Assembly (NCBI RefSeq): GCF_041949975.1
Contig: NZ_JBHFQG010000006.1
Span: forward strand, 105,247 to 169,246
Direction of reading: 5' to 3'
From: Alteribacillus sp041949975
Lineage (GTDB): Bacteria > Bacillota > Bacilli > Bacillales > Marinococcaceae
Length of the DNA: 64,000 nucleotides
Under the pieces are notes generated by a model. The model saw nothing but the letters and a program-made list of their open reading frames with translations, ran no database searches and was not told the origin of the DNA. Below are positions 41,761-50,090 of this stretch, in pieces. A program made the translations under genes and the position numbers. Numbering within the stretch: position 1 is the first letter of the stretch; each line of letters starts with the position of its first letter.

Positions 41761-42969
41761 TTAAAAATGAAGCATGTGGCCAAGCTTTGAATATTTAGTT
41801 CGTAAATACCTTTCATTATCCTTGTTATAAGGAAGCTGCAGTGCTACTCTTTCTACAACCTCAAGACCATATCCTTTTAAACCTGTTATTTTTCTTGGAT
41901 TATTTGTTAAAAGCTTCATTTTTGAAATTCCAAGATCCCTCAGCACCTGGGCTCCTATTCCATAATCCCTCAGGTCTGGTTTAAACCCAAGCTTTTCGTT
42001 AGCTTCTACTGTGTCATATCCTTCTTCTTGAAGCTGATATGCTTTCATTTTATTAATGAGCCCGATTCCGCGGCCTTCCTGTCTCATGTACAGCAATACA
42101 CCACGGCCTTCTTTTTCGATCTGCTGCAGTGCAGCTTGAAGCTGAGGGCCGCAATCACAGCGATGGGAACCGAACACATCGCCTGTTAAACACTCTGAAT
42201 GTACCCGCACAAGAGTTGGTTCATCTGGAATAAGCTGTCCTTTTACAAGGGCAACGCTTTCTTTATCATCGACAATGGATGTATATCCAATCGCTCTAAA
42301 GTCTCCAAAATCAGTTGGCAGTTTAATTTCTGCTTCTTTTTTTACCAGTTTGTCTTTTTTATGCCTGTATTGAATTAAATCTTTAATCGTAACCATTTTT
42401 AATTCGTGATTATCTGCAATTTTTCTTAAGTCCGGAACTCTTGCCATTTCACCATTATCTTTAATGATCTCACATATCACACCTGCAGGTTCAGATCCTG
42501 CTAATCTGGCTAAGTCAATAGCTGCTTCAGTGTGGCCTGCTCTTCGAAGAACTCCTCCATTCTTAGCAACCAATGGGAATACATGTCCTGGCCGTTTAAA
42601 ATCATGGCTTTTACTTTCAGGGTGCAGCAGCGCTTTTATAGTGTCGGCTCGTTCATGAGCAGAAATACCAGTAGTTGTTGACTTGTGGTCGACACTAACT
42701 GTAAATGCAGTGCCATGTGGGTCCGTATTGTTGTCCACCATTGGAACGAGTTCTAATTCCTGGGCCCTGTTCTCTAAAATAGGAGTGCACACAAGACCAC
42801 GTCCATGTGTGATCATAAAATTTATAGTCTCTGGTGTTACTTTATCAGCAAGAGCTACAAAGTCACCTTCATTTTCTCGGTCCTCATCATCGCATACAAT
42901 CACAACTTTTCCTTGCATTAATTCATATATAGCTTCTTCTATCGGATCAAATACTCGGTCCTCTGCCAC
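41761..42969 (-). CDS. ribBA: Bifunctional 3,4-dihydroxy-2-butanone-4-phosphate synthase / GTP cyclohydrolase II
   Basis: A 402-residue fusion. Residues 1-200 are the RibB domain, with 'VIVCDDEDRENEGDFVALAD' and 'HGRGLVC'. Residues 205-402 are the RibA domain, with zinc ligands in 'ECLTGDVFGSHRCDCG' and the catalytic 'MRQEGRGIGL'. Together they supply both precursors entering riboflavin synthesis. Start: GTG with GAAGGG upstream. Middle of ribD-ribE-ribBA-ribH. Confidence 0.96.
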   Translation of the reverse strand: MAEDRVFDPIEEAIYELMQGKVVIVCDDEDRENEGDFVALADKVTPETINFMITHGRGLVCTPILENRAQELELVPMVDNNTDPHGTAFTVSVDHKSTTTGISAHERADTIKALLHPESKSHDFKRPGHVFPLVAKNGGVLRRAGHTEAAIDLARLAGSEPAGVICEIIKDNGEMARVPDLRKIADNHELKMVTIKDLIQYRHKKDKLVKKEAEIKLPTDFGDFRAIGYTSIVDDKESVALVKGQLIPDEPTLVRVHSECLTGDVFGSHRCDCGPQLQAALQQIEKEGRGVLLYMRQEGRGIGLINKMKAYQLQEEGYDTVEANEKLGFKPDLRDYGIGAQVLRDLGISKMKLLTNNPRKITGLKGYGLEVVERVALQLPYNKDNERYLRTKYSKLGHMLHF

Positions 42970-42993
42970 TTTAATCCCTTCTTTCCCTGTATT

Positions 42994-43644
42994 TTACATA
43001 AAGCCATTGTCTTTTAACGTTTGAGCAGTAATCGTATCGAATGTTCTTTGGCGAAGGTTTAACAGTTTTTCTGTATATTTCATTAGCATATCAGCTTCAA
43101 TATTGACAGGATCTCCGCTGCTTTTTTCACTTAATATTGTTTCCTGCCATGTATGAGGAATAATGGAAATGGTGAGGATTTTATTCTCTTCATCAGCTCC
43201 AAATACCGTTAAGCTTATTCCATCTACGGCAACCGATCCTTTCAACATAATATATGGCATTATTTTTTCAGGAAGTTCAATATTAATGTAATAAGCATTT
43301 TCATAAGGGGTAATCGTTTTGATAATACCTGTGGTGTCAACGTGCCCCGTAACAAAATGTCCTCCAAACCTTCCATCTGCGGGCATGGCGCGTTCAAGGT
43401 TGATCTTTGCTCCCTCTGTTAAGGTCCTTAAGCTGGTAGATCTCATCGTCTCAGGCATAACATCTACTGTAAAATGATTGGATTCAAATGAAGTAACAGT
43501 TAAGCAGACACCATTCACTGAAATACTGTCTCCTAAACGGATACCGTCCATCACAGTATTAGCTTGTATCTTTAATATCATTGCTTCATCGGTTTCTTGC
43601 ATTTTGTTTATAACGCCTTTTTCTTCAATAATACCTGTAAACAA
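42994..43644 (-). CDS. ribE: Riboflavin synthase alpha chain
   Basis: A 216-residue enzyme dismutating two lumazines to riboflavin. It shows the two homologous lumazine-binding repeats: 'FTGIIEEKGVINKM...GDSISVNGVCLTVTSFESNHFTVDVMPETMRSTSL' and 'GHVDTTGIIKTITPYENAYYINIEL...GSVAVDGISLTVFGADEENKILTISIIPHTWQETIL'. Start: TTG at 43644 with AAGGAG 8 nt upstream, giving the family-typical 'FTGIIEE' start; a GTG three codons earlier overlaps the site. It lies 5 nt after ribD. Confidence 0.95.
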   Translation of the reverse strand: MFTGIIEEKGVINKMQETDEAMILKIQANTVMDGIRLGDSISVNGVCLTVTSFESNHFTVDVMPETMRSTSLRTLTEGAKINLERAMPADGRFGGHFVTGHVDTTGIIKTITPYENAYYINIELPEKIMPYIMLKGSVAVDGISLTVFGADEENKILTISIIPHTWQETILSEKSSGDPVNIEADMLMKYTEKLLNLRQRTFDTITAQTLKDNGFM

Positions 43645-43649
43645 TATTG

Positions 43650-44738
43650 TCACTCCTTCGTTTTTGGAACCGCAACGACTTTAATATCTTCCCCAAGCTG
43701 TTCTAATGAAACTATATGCAGCTCTGAAACGTCAGCCATTGACTCAAATCCTGATCCTCCTATAACGGTGGGAGCCGTCCTGCCACCAATCAATTTAGGG
43801 GCGATGTAGCATACTATTTCCTGAAAAGCTCCTGCTTCTAGAAAACTGCCATGAACGGCTGCTCCTCCTTCTACATATACAGACAGAACTTTCCGCCTGC
43901 CAAGAAGTTGAAGCACATCCATCACGTTTATTCTAGAAGACAAAGGCAGAACCTCGGCACCGGCTTTTTCCAGCTCCTTTTTTTTGTCCATGTCTGCTTT
44001 GTTTGAACAAATAATCCAAACAGGGGATTTATTATCTCTAAGCATTTTTGCTGCAGGCGGCATGTTTAATTGGTGATCGAGTACTACCCGAACCGGATGT
44101 ATACCTTCCTCTGGAACTCTTACTGTCAGAGAAGGATCATCCTTTAACACGGTTCCAATACCTACTAAAATCGCATCATGTTGATGTCTTAGAACATGTC
44201 CGTTTTGTCGGGCAGCTAAGCCAGTTATCCATTGGCTCTCTCCTTTATTCGTCGCTGTTTTCCCATCTAATGAAGCCGCTGATTTTAGAGTTACATAGGG
44301 CAGTCCAGTTTGAATATAATGAAAAAAATGCCGGTTCAGCCAATCAGCTGTTTCCTTTTCAACTCCCACTGTAACTTCAATACCTGCTTTTTTTAATTTT
44401 TCGACTCCCCTGCCGGCGACTTGAGGATTTGGGTCGAGTGTTGCCACAACAGCACGCTTCACTTTTTTTTCTATAATTAGATCCACACACGGGGGCGTTT
44501 TTCCATAATGACTGCACGGTTCTAGCGTTACATAAATAGAGGCTCCCTCAGCATCACTGCCTGCCATATTCAAAGCATGTACCTCAGCATGCTCTGTTCC
44601 TGCTCTTAAATGAGCTCCCATTCCTGCAACTCTCCCATTTTTCACTACTACTGCTCCCACAACAGGATTGGGAGAAGTCTGTCCTTTTGTAGAACGTGCC
44701 ATCTGCATAGCCAAATTCATAAAATCTTTATCAGTCAT
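43650..44738 (-). CDS. ribD: Bifunctional riboflavin deaminase-reductase RibD
   Basis: A 362-residue enzyme. The N-terminal cytidine-deaminase-like domain has the zinc site 'HAEVHAL' and 'PCSHYGKTPPC'; the C-terminal reductase domain has 'YVTLKSAASLDGKTA', 'ILVGIGTVLKDDPSLTVR' and 'VYVEGGAAVHGSFLEAG'. It carries out two consecutive steps, deamination then side-chain reduction. Start: ATG at 44738, giving 'MTDKDFMNLAMQMARSTKGQTSPNPVVGAVVV'; 32 further codons upstream run into the riboswitch leader and were rejected. First gene of the operon. Confidence 0.95.
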   Translation of the reverse strand: MTDKDFMNLAMQMARSTKGQTSPNPVVGAVVVKNGRVAGMGAHLRAGTEHAEVHALNMAGSDAEGASIYVTLEPCSHYGKTPPCVDLIIEKKVKRAVVATLDPNPQVAGRGVEKLKKAGIEVTVGVEKETADWLNRHFFHYIQTGLPYVTLKSAASLDGKTATNKGESQWITGLAARQNGHVLRHQHDAILVGIGTVLKDDPSLTVRVPEEGIHPVRVVLDHQLNMPPAAKMLRDNKSPVWIICSNKADMDKKKELEKAGAEVLPLSSRINVMDVLQLLGRRKVLSVYVEGGAAVHGSFLEAGAFQEIVCYIAPKLIGGRTAPTVIGGSGFESMADVSELHIVSLEQLGEDIKVVAVPKTKE

Positions 44739-44840
44739 ATTACACGCGCCCTCATTTCTTGGTAAAAGAGAGTATTCGATTTTAATTCCCCACACTGTTA
44801 TTGAAAATGGAACAAATAATAACGCTTTTTTCATACAAAA

Positions 44841-44877
44841 TAAAAACCCTCAAGAATATAAAAATTCTTCAGGGTTA
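44841..44877 (-). terminator. FMN-riboswitch-controlled terminator before ribD
   Basis: Minus strand long stem (arms about 44845-44858 and 44862-44876) with a TTTTTAT run. A competing inverted repeat at 44893-44912 could be part of an antiterminator. Together they form the expression platform of the riboswitch. Confidence 0.8.
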
Positions 44878-44990
44878 AAAACGTGCTCAAATAAGCCCTT
44901 AAAAAGGGACTTAAAATCATTATATCGCAATAGGATAACTTAAAAGATGCACTTGTCCTATGGCTGTTGTATATGATTTTGAACACGGCT

Positions 44991-45138
44991 TATCCTTCTC
45001 CCATCCAGACTGTTACTGTCGGCTCCGGAATTGCACCGGATCCACCGCATAGACTAATGCCAATACGGGTCACGGACTAAAAAACATAGACTGTTTTATC
45101 ACCGCCGGTTGGGAATTACACCCGACCCCGAAGGTACC
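44991..45138 (-). promoter_or_regulatory. FMN riboswitch (RFN element)
   Basis: Minus strand contains the RFN blocks in order: CTTCGGGGTCGGGTG, AATTCCCAACCGGCGGT, a variable hairpin, AGTCCGTGACCCG, GCGGTGGATCCGGTG, CAATTCCGGAGCCGACAG and GTCTGGATGGGAGAAGGA. It precedes ribDE-BA-H, whose transcription it should turn off when FMN is plentiful. It fills most of the 480-nt space between ribD and the small gene at 45.2 kb. Confidence 0.96.
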
Positions 45139-45218
45139 TTTTTTATATATTGAATTAGTGAATCATACTCATGAACTATATAAACTGATTTTATACCGTT
45201 TTTATATAAAACGTCAAC

Positions 45219-45359
45219 TCATTCCTCTTGGTCATCCTTTTCTTCTGCACAATCAAAACAGAACAGATGCTTACACTCATCCACCACGCCATTTAAAAAT
45301 CCGTTTAAACATAATATTTCCTTTCCACAAATATAGCAGCTGCCAACTTTTTCTTTCAT
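45219..45359 (-). CDS. Small cysteine-rich (zinc-finger-like) protein, 46 aa
   Basis: A 46-residue protein (MKEKVGSCYICGKEILCLNG..., ending in an acidic tail) with a C-x2-C at 8-11, Cys17, Cys29-x-His31 and a second C-x2-C at 34-37. The spacing suggests one or two zinc sites. The start is backed by a strong CGGAGGAG. It lies between ppiB and the FMN riboswitch, in the same direction as both. No family recognised; it resembles small zinc-ribbon proteins found as orphans in Bacillaceae. Function unknown. Confidence 0.7.
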   Translation of the reverse strand: MKEKVGSCYICGKEILCLNGFLNGVVDECKHLFCFDCAEEKDDQEE

Positions 45360-45392
45360 GATGCAACTCCTCCGTTTCCATTTAACGGATAT

Positions 45393-45422
45393 AGAAATAC
45401 CGGCAGTGCTGTCAGCTGCCGG
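45393..45422 (-). terminator. Probable terminator of ppiB
   Basis: Minus strand GC-rich 7-bp perfect stem (arms 45400-45406 and 45416-45422) followed by TATTTCTAT, just after the ppiB stop codon. The T run is broken. Confidence 0.55.
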
Positions 45423-45430
45423 CAGTCGAT

Positions 45431-45865
45431 TTATTCATCCCATACTTTTACTTCTTTCATTATGTCTCCCTGCTGAATTCTGTCAACAGAATCCATACCT
45501 TCCGTTACTTTTCCAAAAATAGTATGCACACCGTCTAAGTGAGGCTGAGGTTCGAACAAAATAAAAAATTGGCTGCCTCCTGTATCTTTTCCAGCATGTG
45601 CCATTGAAAGATATCCACGTTCATGTTTATGCGGGTTTCCTTCTGTTTCACATTTAATGGTGTAACCCGGTCCGCCAGTTCCTGTTCCGTTAGGACAGCC
45701 TCCTTGAGCTACAAACCCCGGAATGACTCGATGGAAGTTCAGTCCATTATAAAATCCTTTGTTTGCAAGAGTTTCAAAGTTCTCTACTGTGCCTGGAGCG
45801 GCATCAGGAAAGAATTCAATTGTAGTTTGTTCTCCGTTTTCAAATGCAATGCTTCCTTTTTTCAT
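45431..45865 (-). CDS. ppiB: Peptidyl-prolyl cis-trans isomerase B (cyclophilin)
   Basis: A 144-residue cytoplasmic cyclophilin accelerating proline isomerisation in protein folding. Active-site segments 'NFHRVIPGFVAQGGCPNGTGTGGPGYTI' and 'GYLSMAHAGKDTGGSQFFILFEPQPHLDGVHTIFGKV' are complete. AAGGGAG precedes the ATG. Position next to lysA follows B. subtilis order. Confidence 0.95.
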   Translation of the reverse strand: MKKGSIAFENGEQTTIEFFPDAAPGTVENFETLANKGFYNGLNFHRVIPGFVAQGGCPNGTGTGGPGYTIKCETEGNPHKHERGYLSMAHAGKDTGGSQFFILFEPQPHLDGVHTIFGKVTEGMDSVDRIQQGDIMKEVKVWDE

Positions 45866-45923
45866 GTTTTTCTCTCCCTTGGAATAATAGATTCAAAGCT
45901 GGAAACTGGTTCCTTCCAATATA

Positions 45924-47243
45924 TTATACTCGTTCTTTTGAGCGTAACGGAAGATCATTTTTTGTTATATCTTCTAATGTTTCCCCTTTTACAACTAAAT
46001 CAACTTGATTATCCTCTACAAAAACGACTGGAGGTTTTGTTATGCGATTGTAATTATTTGCCATGGAGTATCCATACGCTCCTGTACAAAACACAGCTAA
46101 TATATCATTGTGGTCTGCTTCTGGAAGAGGAAGCTTCCAAATTAGCATATCTCCGCTTTCACAGCATTTTCCTGCGACAGCAAAATTATCTTCTGCCTGC
46201 TCGTTTGCTCTGTTTGCTAAAATTCCTTCATATTCTGCTTGATATAACGCAGGTCTGATGTTATCTGTCATACCACCATCTACTGACAGATATCTCCTCA
46301 CTCCCGGAATATCTTTTTTTGACCCTACCGTGTAAAGTGTTGTGCCAGCGTCTCCGGTAATAGAACGACCTGGCTCAATCCAAATTTCGGGTACTTCCAT
46401 ATTTTCATTACGTGCTTCCTTTTTAACTGCATGAATGAGACCTTTGACATAGTCTTCTGGAAGAAGCGGCTCATCTCCTTCTACATACCGAATCCCAAAA
46501 CCGCCGCCAGCATTGAGTATTTCTGGCACAAAACCATACTCTTCTCTCCAGCTTGCAAATTGTGAAAAAAGCTTTTCTACTGCCAAAACAAATCCATTCG
46601 TGTCAAAGATTTGTGAACCTATATGACTATGGATTCCGCGCAAATTTATCATTGTGTCTTCTTGAAGGATTTTAATGACTTTATCAGCCTGACCGCTTGA
46701 AAGATCAAATCCAAATTTAGAATCTTCCTGCCCTGTGGAAATATATTCATGAGTATGAGCCTCTACTCCAGGGGTTGTTCTTATTAATGCATCTGCCTTT
46801 TGGTTTCTTGAAGAAGCTGCTTGCTGTAAAAGTGAAACTTCATAAAAATTATCAAGAACAAAGCAGCCAACACCCAGGTCCAGTGCGAGCTTTATTTCCT
46901 CTGGACTTTTATTGTTTCCATGAAAATGAACCCGTTCCATAGGAAAACCTGCCTTTTTAGCCGTCATTAATTCACCGCCTGATACAATATCCAGACTCAT
47001 TCCCAGTTCTTCTGCCAATTGAACCATTGCAATACAGCTGAAAGCTTTACTGGCATAAGCTACCTGGTATTGTACGCCTTCTTCTTCAAAAGCTTTTTGA
47101 AATCCACGGGCCCGCTCTCTTATAAGTGCAACGTCATAAACATATACAGGCGTTCCATAATTTTTGGCAATTTCAACGGTGTCCGCTCCGCCAATTTCAA
47201 GATGGCCGAGACTATTTATTTTACTCGTTCCATGTAAATACAT
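45924..47243 (-). CDS. lysA: Diaminopimelate decarboxylase
   Basis: A 439-residue PLP enzyme converting meso-diaminopimelate to lysine. The PLP Lys is in 'VAYASKAFSCIA' (about 66); other landmarks are 'GMSLDIVSGGEL', 'HGNNKSPEEI', 'LNAGGGFGIRY', 'EPGRSITGDAG' and the catalytic 'CCESGDML' (about 346). 'GAYGYSMANNYN' gives the substrate-contacting Tyr. AGGAGAG precedes the ATG. It lies between spoVAF and ppiB, the conserved Bacillus arrangement. Confidence 0.96.
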   Translation of the reverse strand: MYLHGTSKINSLGHLEIGGADTVEIAKNYGTPVYVYDVALIRERARGFQKAFEEEGVQYQVAYASKAFSCIAMVQLAEELGMSLDIVSGGELMTAKKAGFPMERVHFHGNNKSPEEIKLALDLGVGCFVLDNFYEVSLLQQAASSRNQKADALIRTTPGVEAHTHEYISTGQEDSKFGFDLSSGQADKVIKILQEDTMINLRGIHSHIGSQIFDTNGFVLAVEKLFSQFASWREEYGFVPEILNAGGGFGIRYVEGDEPLLPEDYVKGLIHAVKKEARNENMEVPEIWIEPGRSITGDAGTTLYTVGSKKDIPGVRRYLSVDGGMTDNIRPALYQAEYEGILANRANEQAEDNFAVAGKCCESGDMLIWKLPLPEADHNDILAVFCTGAYGYSMANNYNRITKPPVVFVEDNQVDLVVKGETLEDITKNDLPLRSKERV

Positions 47244-47321
47244 GATACGTTCTCTCCTTATCTACGACAAATGAATGTTTATATTTTAGCATCATTTTCG
47301 TTTGATAAAAAGTCATACATA

Positions 47322-47353
47322 AAAAAGCAAGCACCGGATAAATTTCCGGTGCC
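47322..47353 (-). terminator. Rho-independent terminator of the spoVAA-AB-AF operon
   Basis: Minus strand 8-9-bp GC-rich stem (arms about 47331-47338 and 47345-47352) followed by TTGCTTTTTT, directly after the spoVAF stop codon. Confidence 0.83.
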
Positions 47354-48886
47354 CTATTCCGTAACCTGCCTTGTAGGATCCTGCGGATTTACTATTCTAG
47401 GTCTGCGGCGCATTGTAGGCACTGTTGTTCTTACAATAATGTGCCATAAAGACGGAGCATCAAATGGAAGGAATGGCCACAGATAAGGTTTGTTAAGAGA
47501 ACGAATATGAACGGTCATTAAAAATAATATAGTAGAGGTAATAATAAAGCCAAGACTTCCGAAAAGCATAACGGCAAACAATAATATAAGCCTTATCACT
47601 TTAAGAGCAATTCCTAATTCATAACTTGGATTGGCGTACGATCCTATAGCTGCAACAGCTACATACAATATAACCTCTGCAGAAAATAAGCCGACGTCTA
47701 TTGCTATTTCACCAATTAATAGCGCAGCAACCAAGCCCAAAGCTGTGGTTAACGGAGAAGGTGTGTGAACAGCTGCCAATCTAAGCAGTTCAAGACCAAT
47801 CTCTGCAAAAAGAATCTGCATAAACTCAGAAACATTTGCATCTTCATTCGGACCAATATAGTCAAATTGATCTGGAACCAGGTTTGGTTCTAATACCATT
47901 AAAAGCCATAAAGGCAAAATAAACAAAGAAACAAATATTCCAAATAAACGGATCCATCGTATAAAGCTTCCAATAAAAGGAGCCTGCCTATATTCTTCTG
48001 CGTGCTGTACATGATGTAACATCGTAGTGGGAGTAACAATAACACTTGGTGAAGCATCAACAATAATAATAACATGTCCTTCAAAAAGGTGCATTGCCGC
48101 CACATCCGGACGTTCAGTATATCTTACAAGTGGAAAAGGATTATTACCCTGCTTTACAATAAATTCTTCGACCACTTTTTCCGCCATTGGAAGACCATCT
48201 ACTTCAATAGCTTCTAATTCCTTGCGAATTATGTTTACCAGTTCAGGGTCAGCGATGCCTTCAATATATGAAATGCATATATCTGTTTTAGACCTTACGC
48301 CCACCCGCATAATTTCATTGCGAAGCCTTTCATCTCGTATTCGCCTTCTAGTTAAACCTGTGTTTTCTATAATATTCTCTGTATACCCATCTCTGGCTCC
48401 TCGTATGACCTTTTCATTATCAGGTTCTTCCGGACTTCGTCCTGGATAATTACGAACATCAACGACAAATGCTCTGTCTTCACCTTCCACCAATATAAAA
48501 ACAAGGCCGGAAAGCATCTCTACAATACAATCTTCAAGTGTGTCTTTATACTCTACTTGTACTTGAGTAAGATGATTTTCTATAGCCTCTCTAACATTAG
48601 GAGTCTCTCTTCCCCTAGCTTCTAATTTCATTAGTTCTTTTAACAGCTCAATGAGATATTCCATATCACAAAGGCCATTCACAAAATATATTTGAATTTC
48701 TTTTCCAAAAATATGAAGGGTGCGAATTCCCACATCAAAACTAACACCAATCCCAAGCCGTTCTTTTAAATCCCTTTCATTTACGTTAATATGTGGAGAT
48801 ATAGGTGTTTTTTCATTATGATTTTGTTCTTCATGCTCCCTGCCTTGTTGATTTCCTCGAAACTTCCATTTTTTACGCCGAATCAT
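47354..48886 (-). CDS. spoVAF: Stage V sporulation protein AF (GerA family)
   Basis: A 510-residue GerA-family membrane protein: soluble N-terminal half (about 1-300) then five or so helices. 'NIIENTGLTRRRIRDERLRNEIMRVGVRSKTDICISYIEGIADPELV' and 'EIGLELLRLAAVHTPSPLTTALGLVAALLIGEIAIDVGLFSAEVILYVAVAAIGSY' distinguish it from GerA receptors. SpoVAF helps amplify germination together with SpoVAD/AEa. Start: ATG at 48886 behind GGGGAAGG; a TTG six codons earlier was rejected. At this site it directly follows spoVAB, because spoVAC-AD-AEb-AEa are missing in between. Confidence 0.93.
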   Translation of the reverse strand: MIRRKKWKFRGNQQGREHEEQNHNEKTPISPHINVNERDLKERLGIGVSFDVGIRTLHIFGKEIQIYFVNGLCDMEYLIELLKELMKLEARGRETPNVREAIENHLTQVQVEYKDTLEDCIVEMLSGLVFILVEGEDRAFVVDVRNYPGRSPEEPDNEKVIRGARDGYTENIIENTGLTRRRIRDERLRNEIMRVGVRSKTDICISYIEGIADPELVNIIRKELEAIEVDGLPMAEKVVEEFIVKQGNNPFPLVRYTERPDVAAMHLFEGHVIIIVDASPSVIVTPTTMLHHVQHAEEYRQAPFIGSFIRWIRLFGIFVSLFILPLWLLMVLEPNLVPDQFDYIGPNEDANVSEFMQILFAEIGLELLRLAAVHTPSPLTTALGLVAALLIGEIAIDVGLFSAEVILYVAVAAIGSYANPSYELGIALKVIRLILLFAVMLFGSLGFIITSTILFLMTVHIRSLNKPYLWPFLPFDAPSLWHIIVRTTVPTMRRRPRIVNPQDPTRQVTE

Positions 48887-48914
48887 ATTACCTTCCCCAA
48901 TCAATAAAATTTAT

Positions 48915-49337
48915 TTAAAGCTTCACGAAAATAATCCAATGAAACAGTGAACCCAAAATTTTTCCTAGAACAATGGCCATTACAAGCAGTATAATATTTT
49001 TTTCCATCCCTATACGCCTTGCCAGTATTGGAAAAACATTTAATACTTCTGTTAACGCTGCAGCTAGCATTCCTATAAACATTCCGGCAGCAAGACCTAC
49101 CGGGATTACAAACAAAGAGGGAAAAGACCCTTTTATATCATGAAGAGTAGCAATAGAACCTATAACCGCACCCGTAATAACTGCAACTTCATATGCTTGA
49201 ATGGCTTTGTGAGTTTTTGTCAGCTGGACAAGCCTGGGAATGATCCCTAGAACAGTGATAAAAGCAACCAGCCCGCTTCCGACCGCCAATCCACCGCTTA
49301 ATCCGATGAGGATGGCGAATAAAGGTTCGACTGCCAA
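48915..49337 (-). CDS. spoVAB: Stage V sporulation protein AB
   Basis: A 140-residue membrane protein with four helices and the SpoVAB pattern 'GLSGGLAVGSGLVAFITVLGIIPRLVQLTKTHKAIQAYEVAVITGAVIGS' and 'VIPVGLAAGMFIGMLAAALTEVLNVFPILARRIGM'. Part of the calcium-dipicolinate transport system of spores. Start: TTG at 49337, 9 nt after GGAG, overlapping the spoVAA end by 40 nt. In B. subtilis the next gene would be spoVAC; here it is spoVAF. Confidence 0.93.
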   Translation of the reverse strand: MAVEPLFAILIGLSGGLAVGSGLVAFITVLGIIPRLVQLTKTHKAIQAYEVAVITGAVIGSIATLHDIKGSFPSLFVIPVGLAAGMFIGMLAAALTEVLNVFPILARRIGMEKNIILLVMAIVLGKILGSLFHWIIFVKL

Positions 49338-49942
49338 GGTTTAGAACTCCGATCTGATTCTGTATCTGCAAGGTAGTCTTCAATATCTTTTTTATAATGA
49401 AACATTTCAATTTCAAGCGGGCTAGGTTCTTCATTAATTCTCTTTTTAAATACATGGTTAAAAAATAAAATCATACCAAGCCCTAGTCCAATAGAATAAG
49501 GAACTTGAAGTAATAAAGGCTGTTCACTTTCATTTCCTGTAACAAGACTGTACAGCTTCTGATGTACAGCCAGCATGCTTACATCTTCATGAAAATTCAT
49601 AATGGCAAGAGCAGCGCCTGTAAACAATAAAAACCAGACGAAAAGCAGCATAAGAGGAGATATAAGTTTTTTTTCTATGCTGATTTCTACAACTGTTTGT
49701 TCCGGACCTACGACCGTAATATCAACTTCTGGAAAATGATGGTGTATTTTTTGCAAAATCGTTAATATATCTAGAACAACATGAGTTTTATCTAATCGGC
49801 TTATACTATGAAGATGAACAGACATTAACGGACGAAGGGCTGTCTCTTCCCCCTCAAGCCTTGCAATATCTTTAAGATACAGCTCTTGACCTGGCTTTGC
49901 TGTTATACTTGCGTATAACTGTATAAAGATTTTTTGCTGCAT
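49298..49942 (-). CDS. spoVAA: Stage V sporulation protein AA
   Basis: A 214-residue protein: cytoplasmic N-terminal domain ('IFIQLYASITAKPGQELYLKDIARLEGEE...VDITVVGPEQTVVEI') followed by two membrane helices (about 118-138 and 170-188) and a charged tail. It matches SpoVAA in length and order, directly after sigF. Start: ATG at 49942 behind GGGAGGG; an earlier in-frame start would lie in the promoter. A sigma-G-like promoter precedes it. Confidence 0.92.
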   Translation of the reverse strand: MQQKIFIQLYASITAKPGQELYLKDIARLEGEETALRPLMSVHLHSISRLDKTHVVLDILTILQKIHHHFPEVDITVVGPEQTVVEISIEKKLISPLMLLFVWFLLFTGAALAIMNFHEDVSMLAVHQKLYSLVTGNESEQPLLLQVPYSIGLGLGMILFFNHVFKKRINEEPSPLEIEMFHYKKDIEDYLADTESDRSSKPWQSNLYSPSSSD

Positions 49943-49963
49943 TTCCGTTCCCTCCCTTTCGTT

Positions 49964-49992
49964 TAGTATAAACGTTATTGTACAGATCATAC
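49964..49992 (-). promoter_or_regulatory. Sigma-G-like promoter of spoVAA-AB-AF
   Basis: Minus strand GTATG (49988-49992), 17-nt spacer, TATACTA (49964-49970), 21 nt upstream of the spoVAA start codon. The -10 is identical to the one before gerA. Confidence 0.6.
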
Positions 49993-50051
49993 TTCTGCTC
50001 CATATTACCGTATAAAGACTGAAAAATTTTTAATGCTCTTAAAGCAGTTGC

Positions 50052-50090
50052 TGCAAAAAAAGCCAGCTGTCTATTCTGACAACTGACTTT
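50052..50090 (-). terminator. Rho-independent terminator of the spoIIA operon
   Basis: Minus strand 10-bp stem with two G-U pairs (arms 50060-50069 and 50076-50085) followed by TTTTTTT; one arm lies in the last sigF codons. Confidence 0.8.

Noticed and set aside
49189..49455. Minus-strand frame across the spoVAA-spoVAB junction considered as a gene or frameshift product
   Set aside because: Both spoVAA and spoVAB are complete in other frames with family-typical ends; the 40-nt overlap explains the extra frame.
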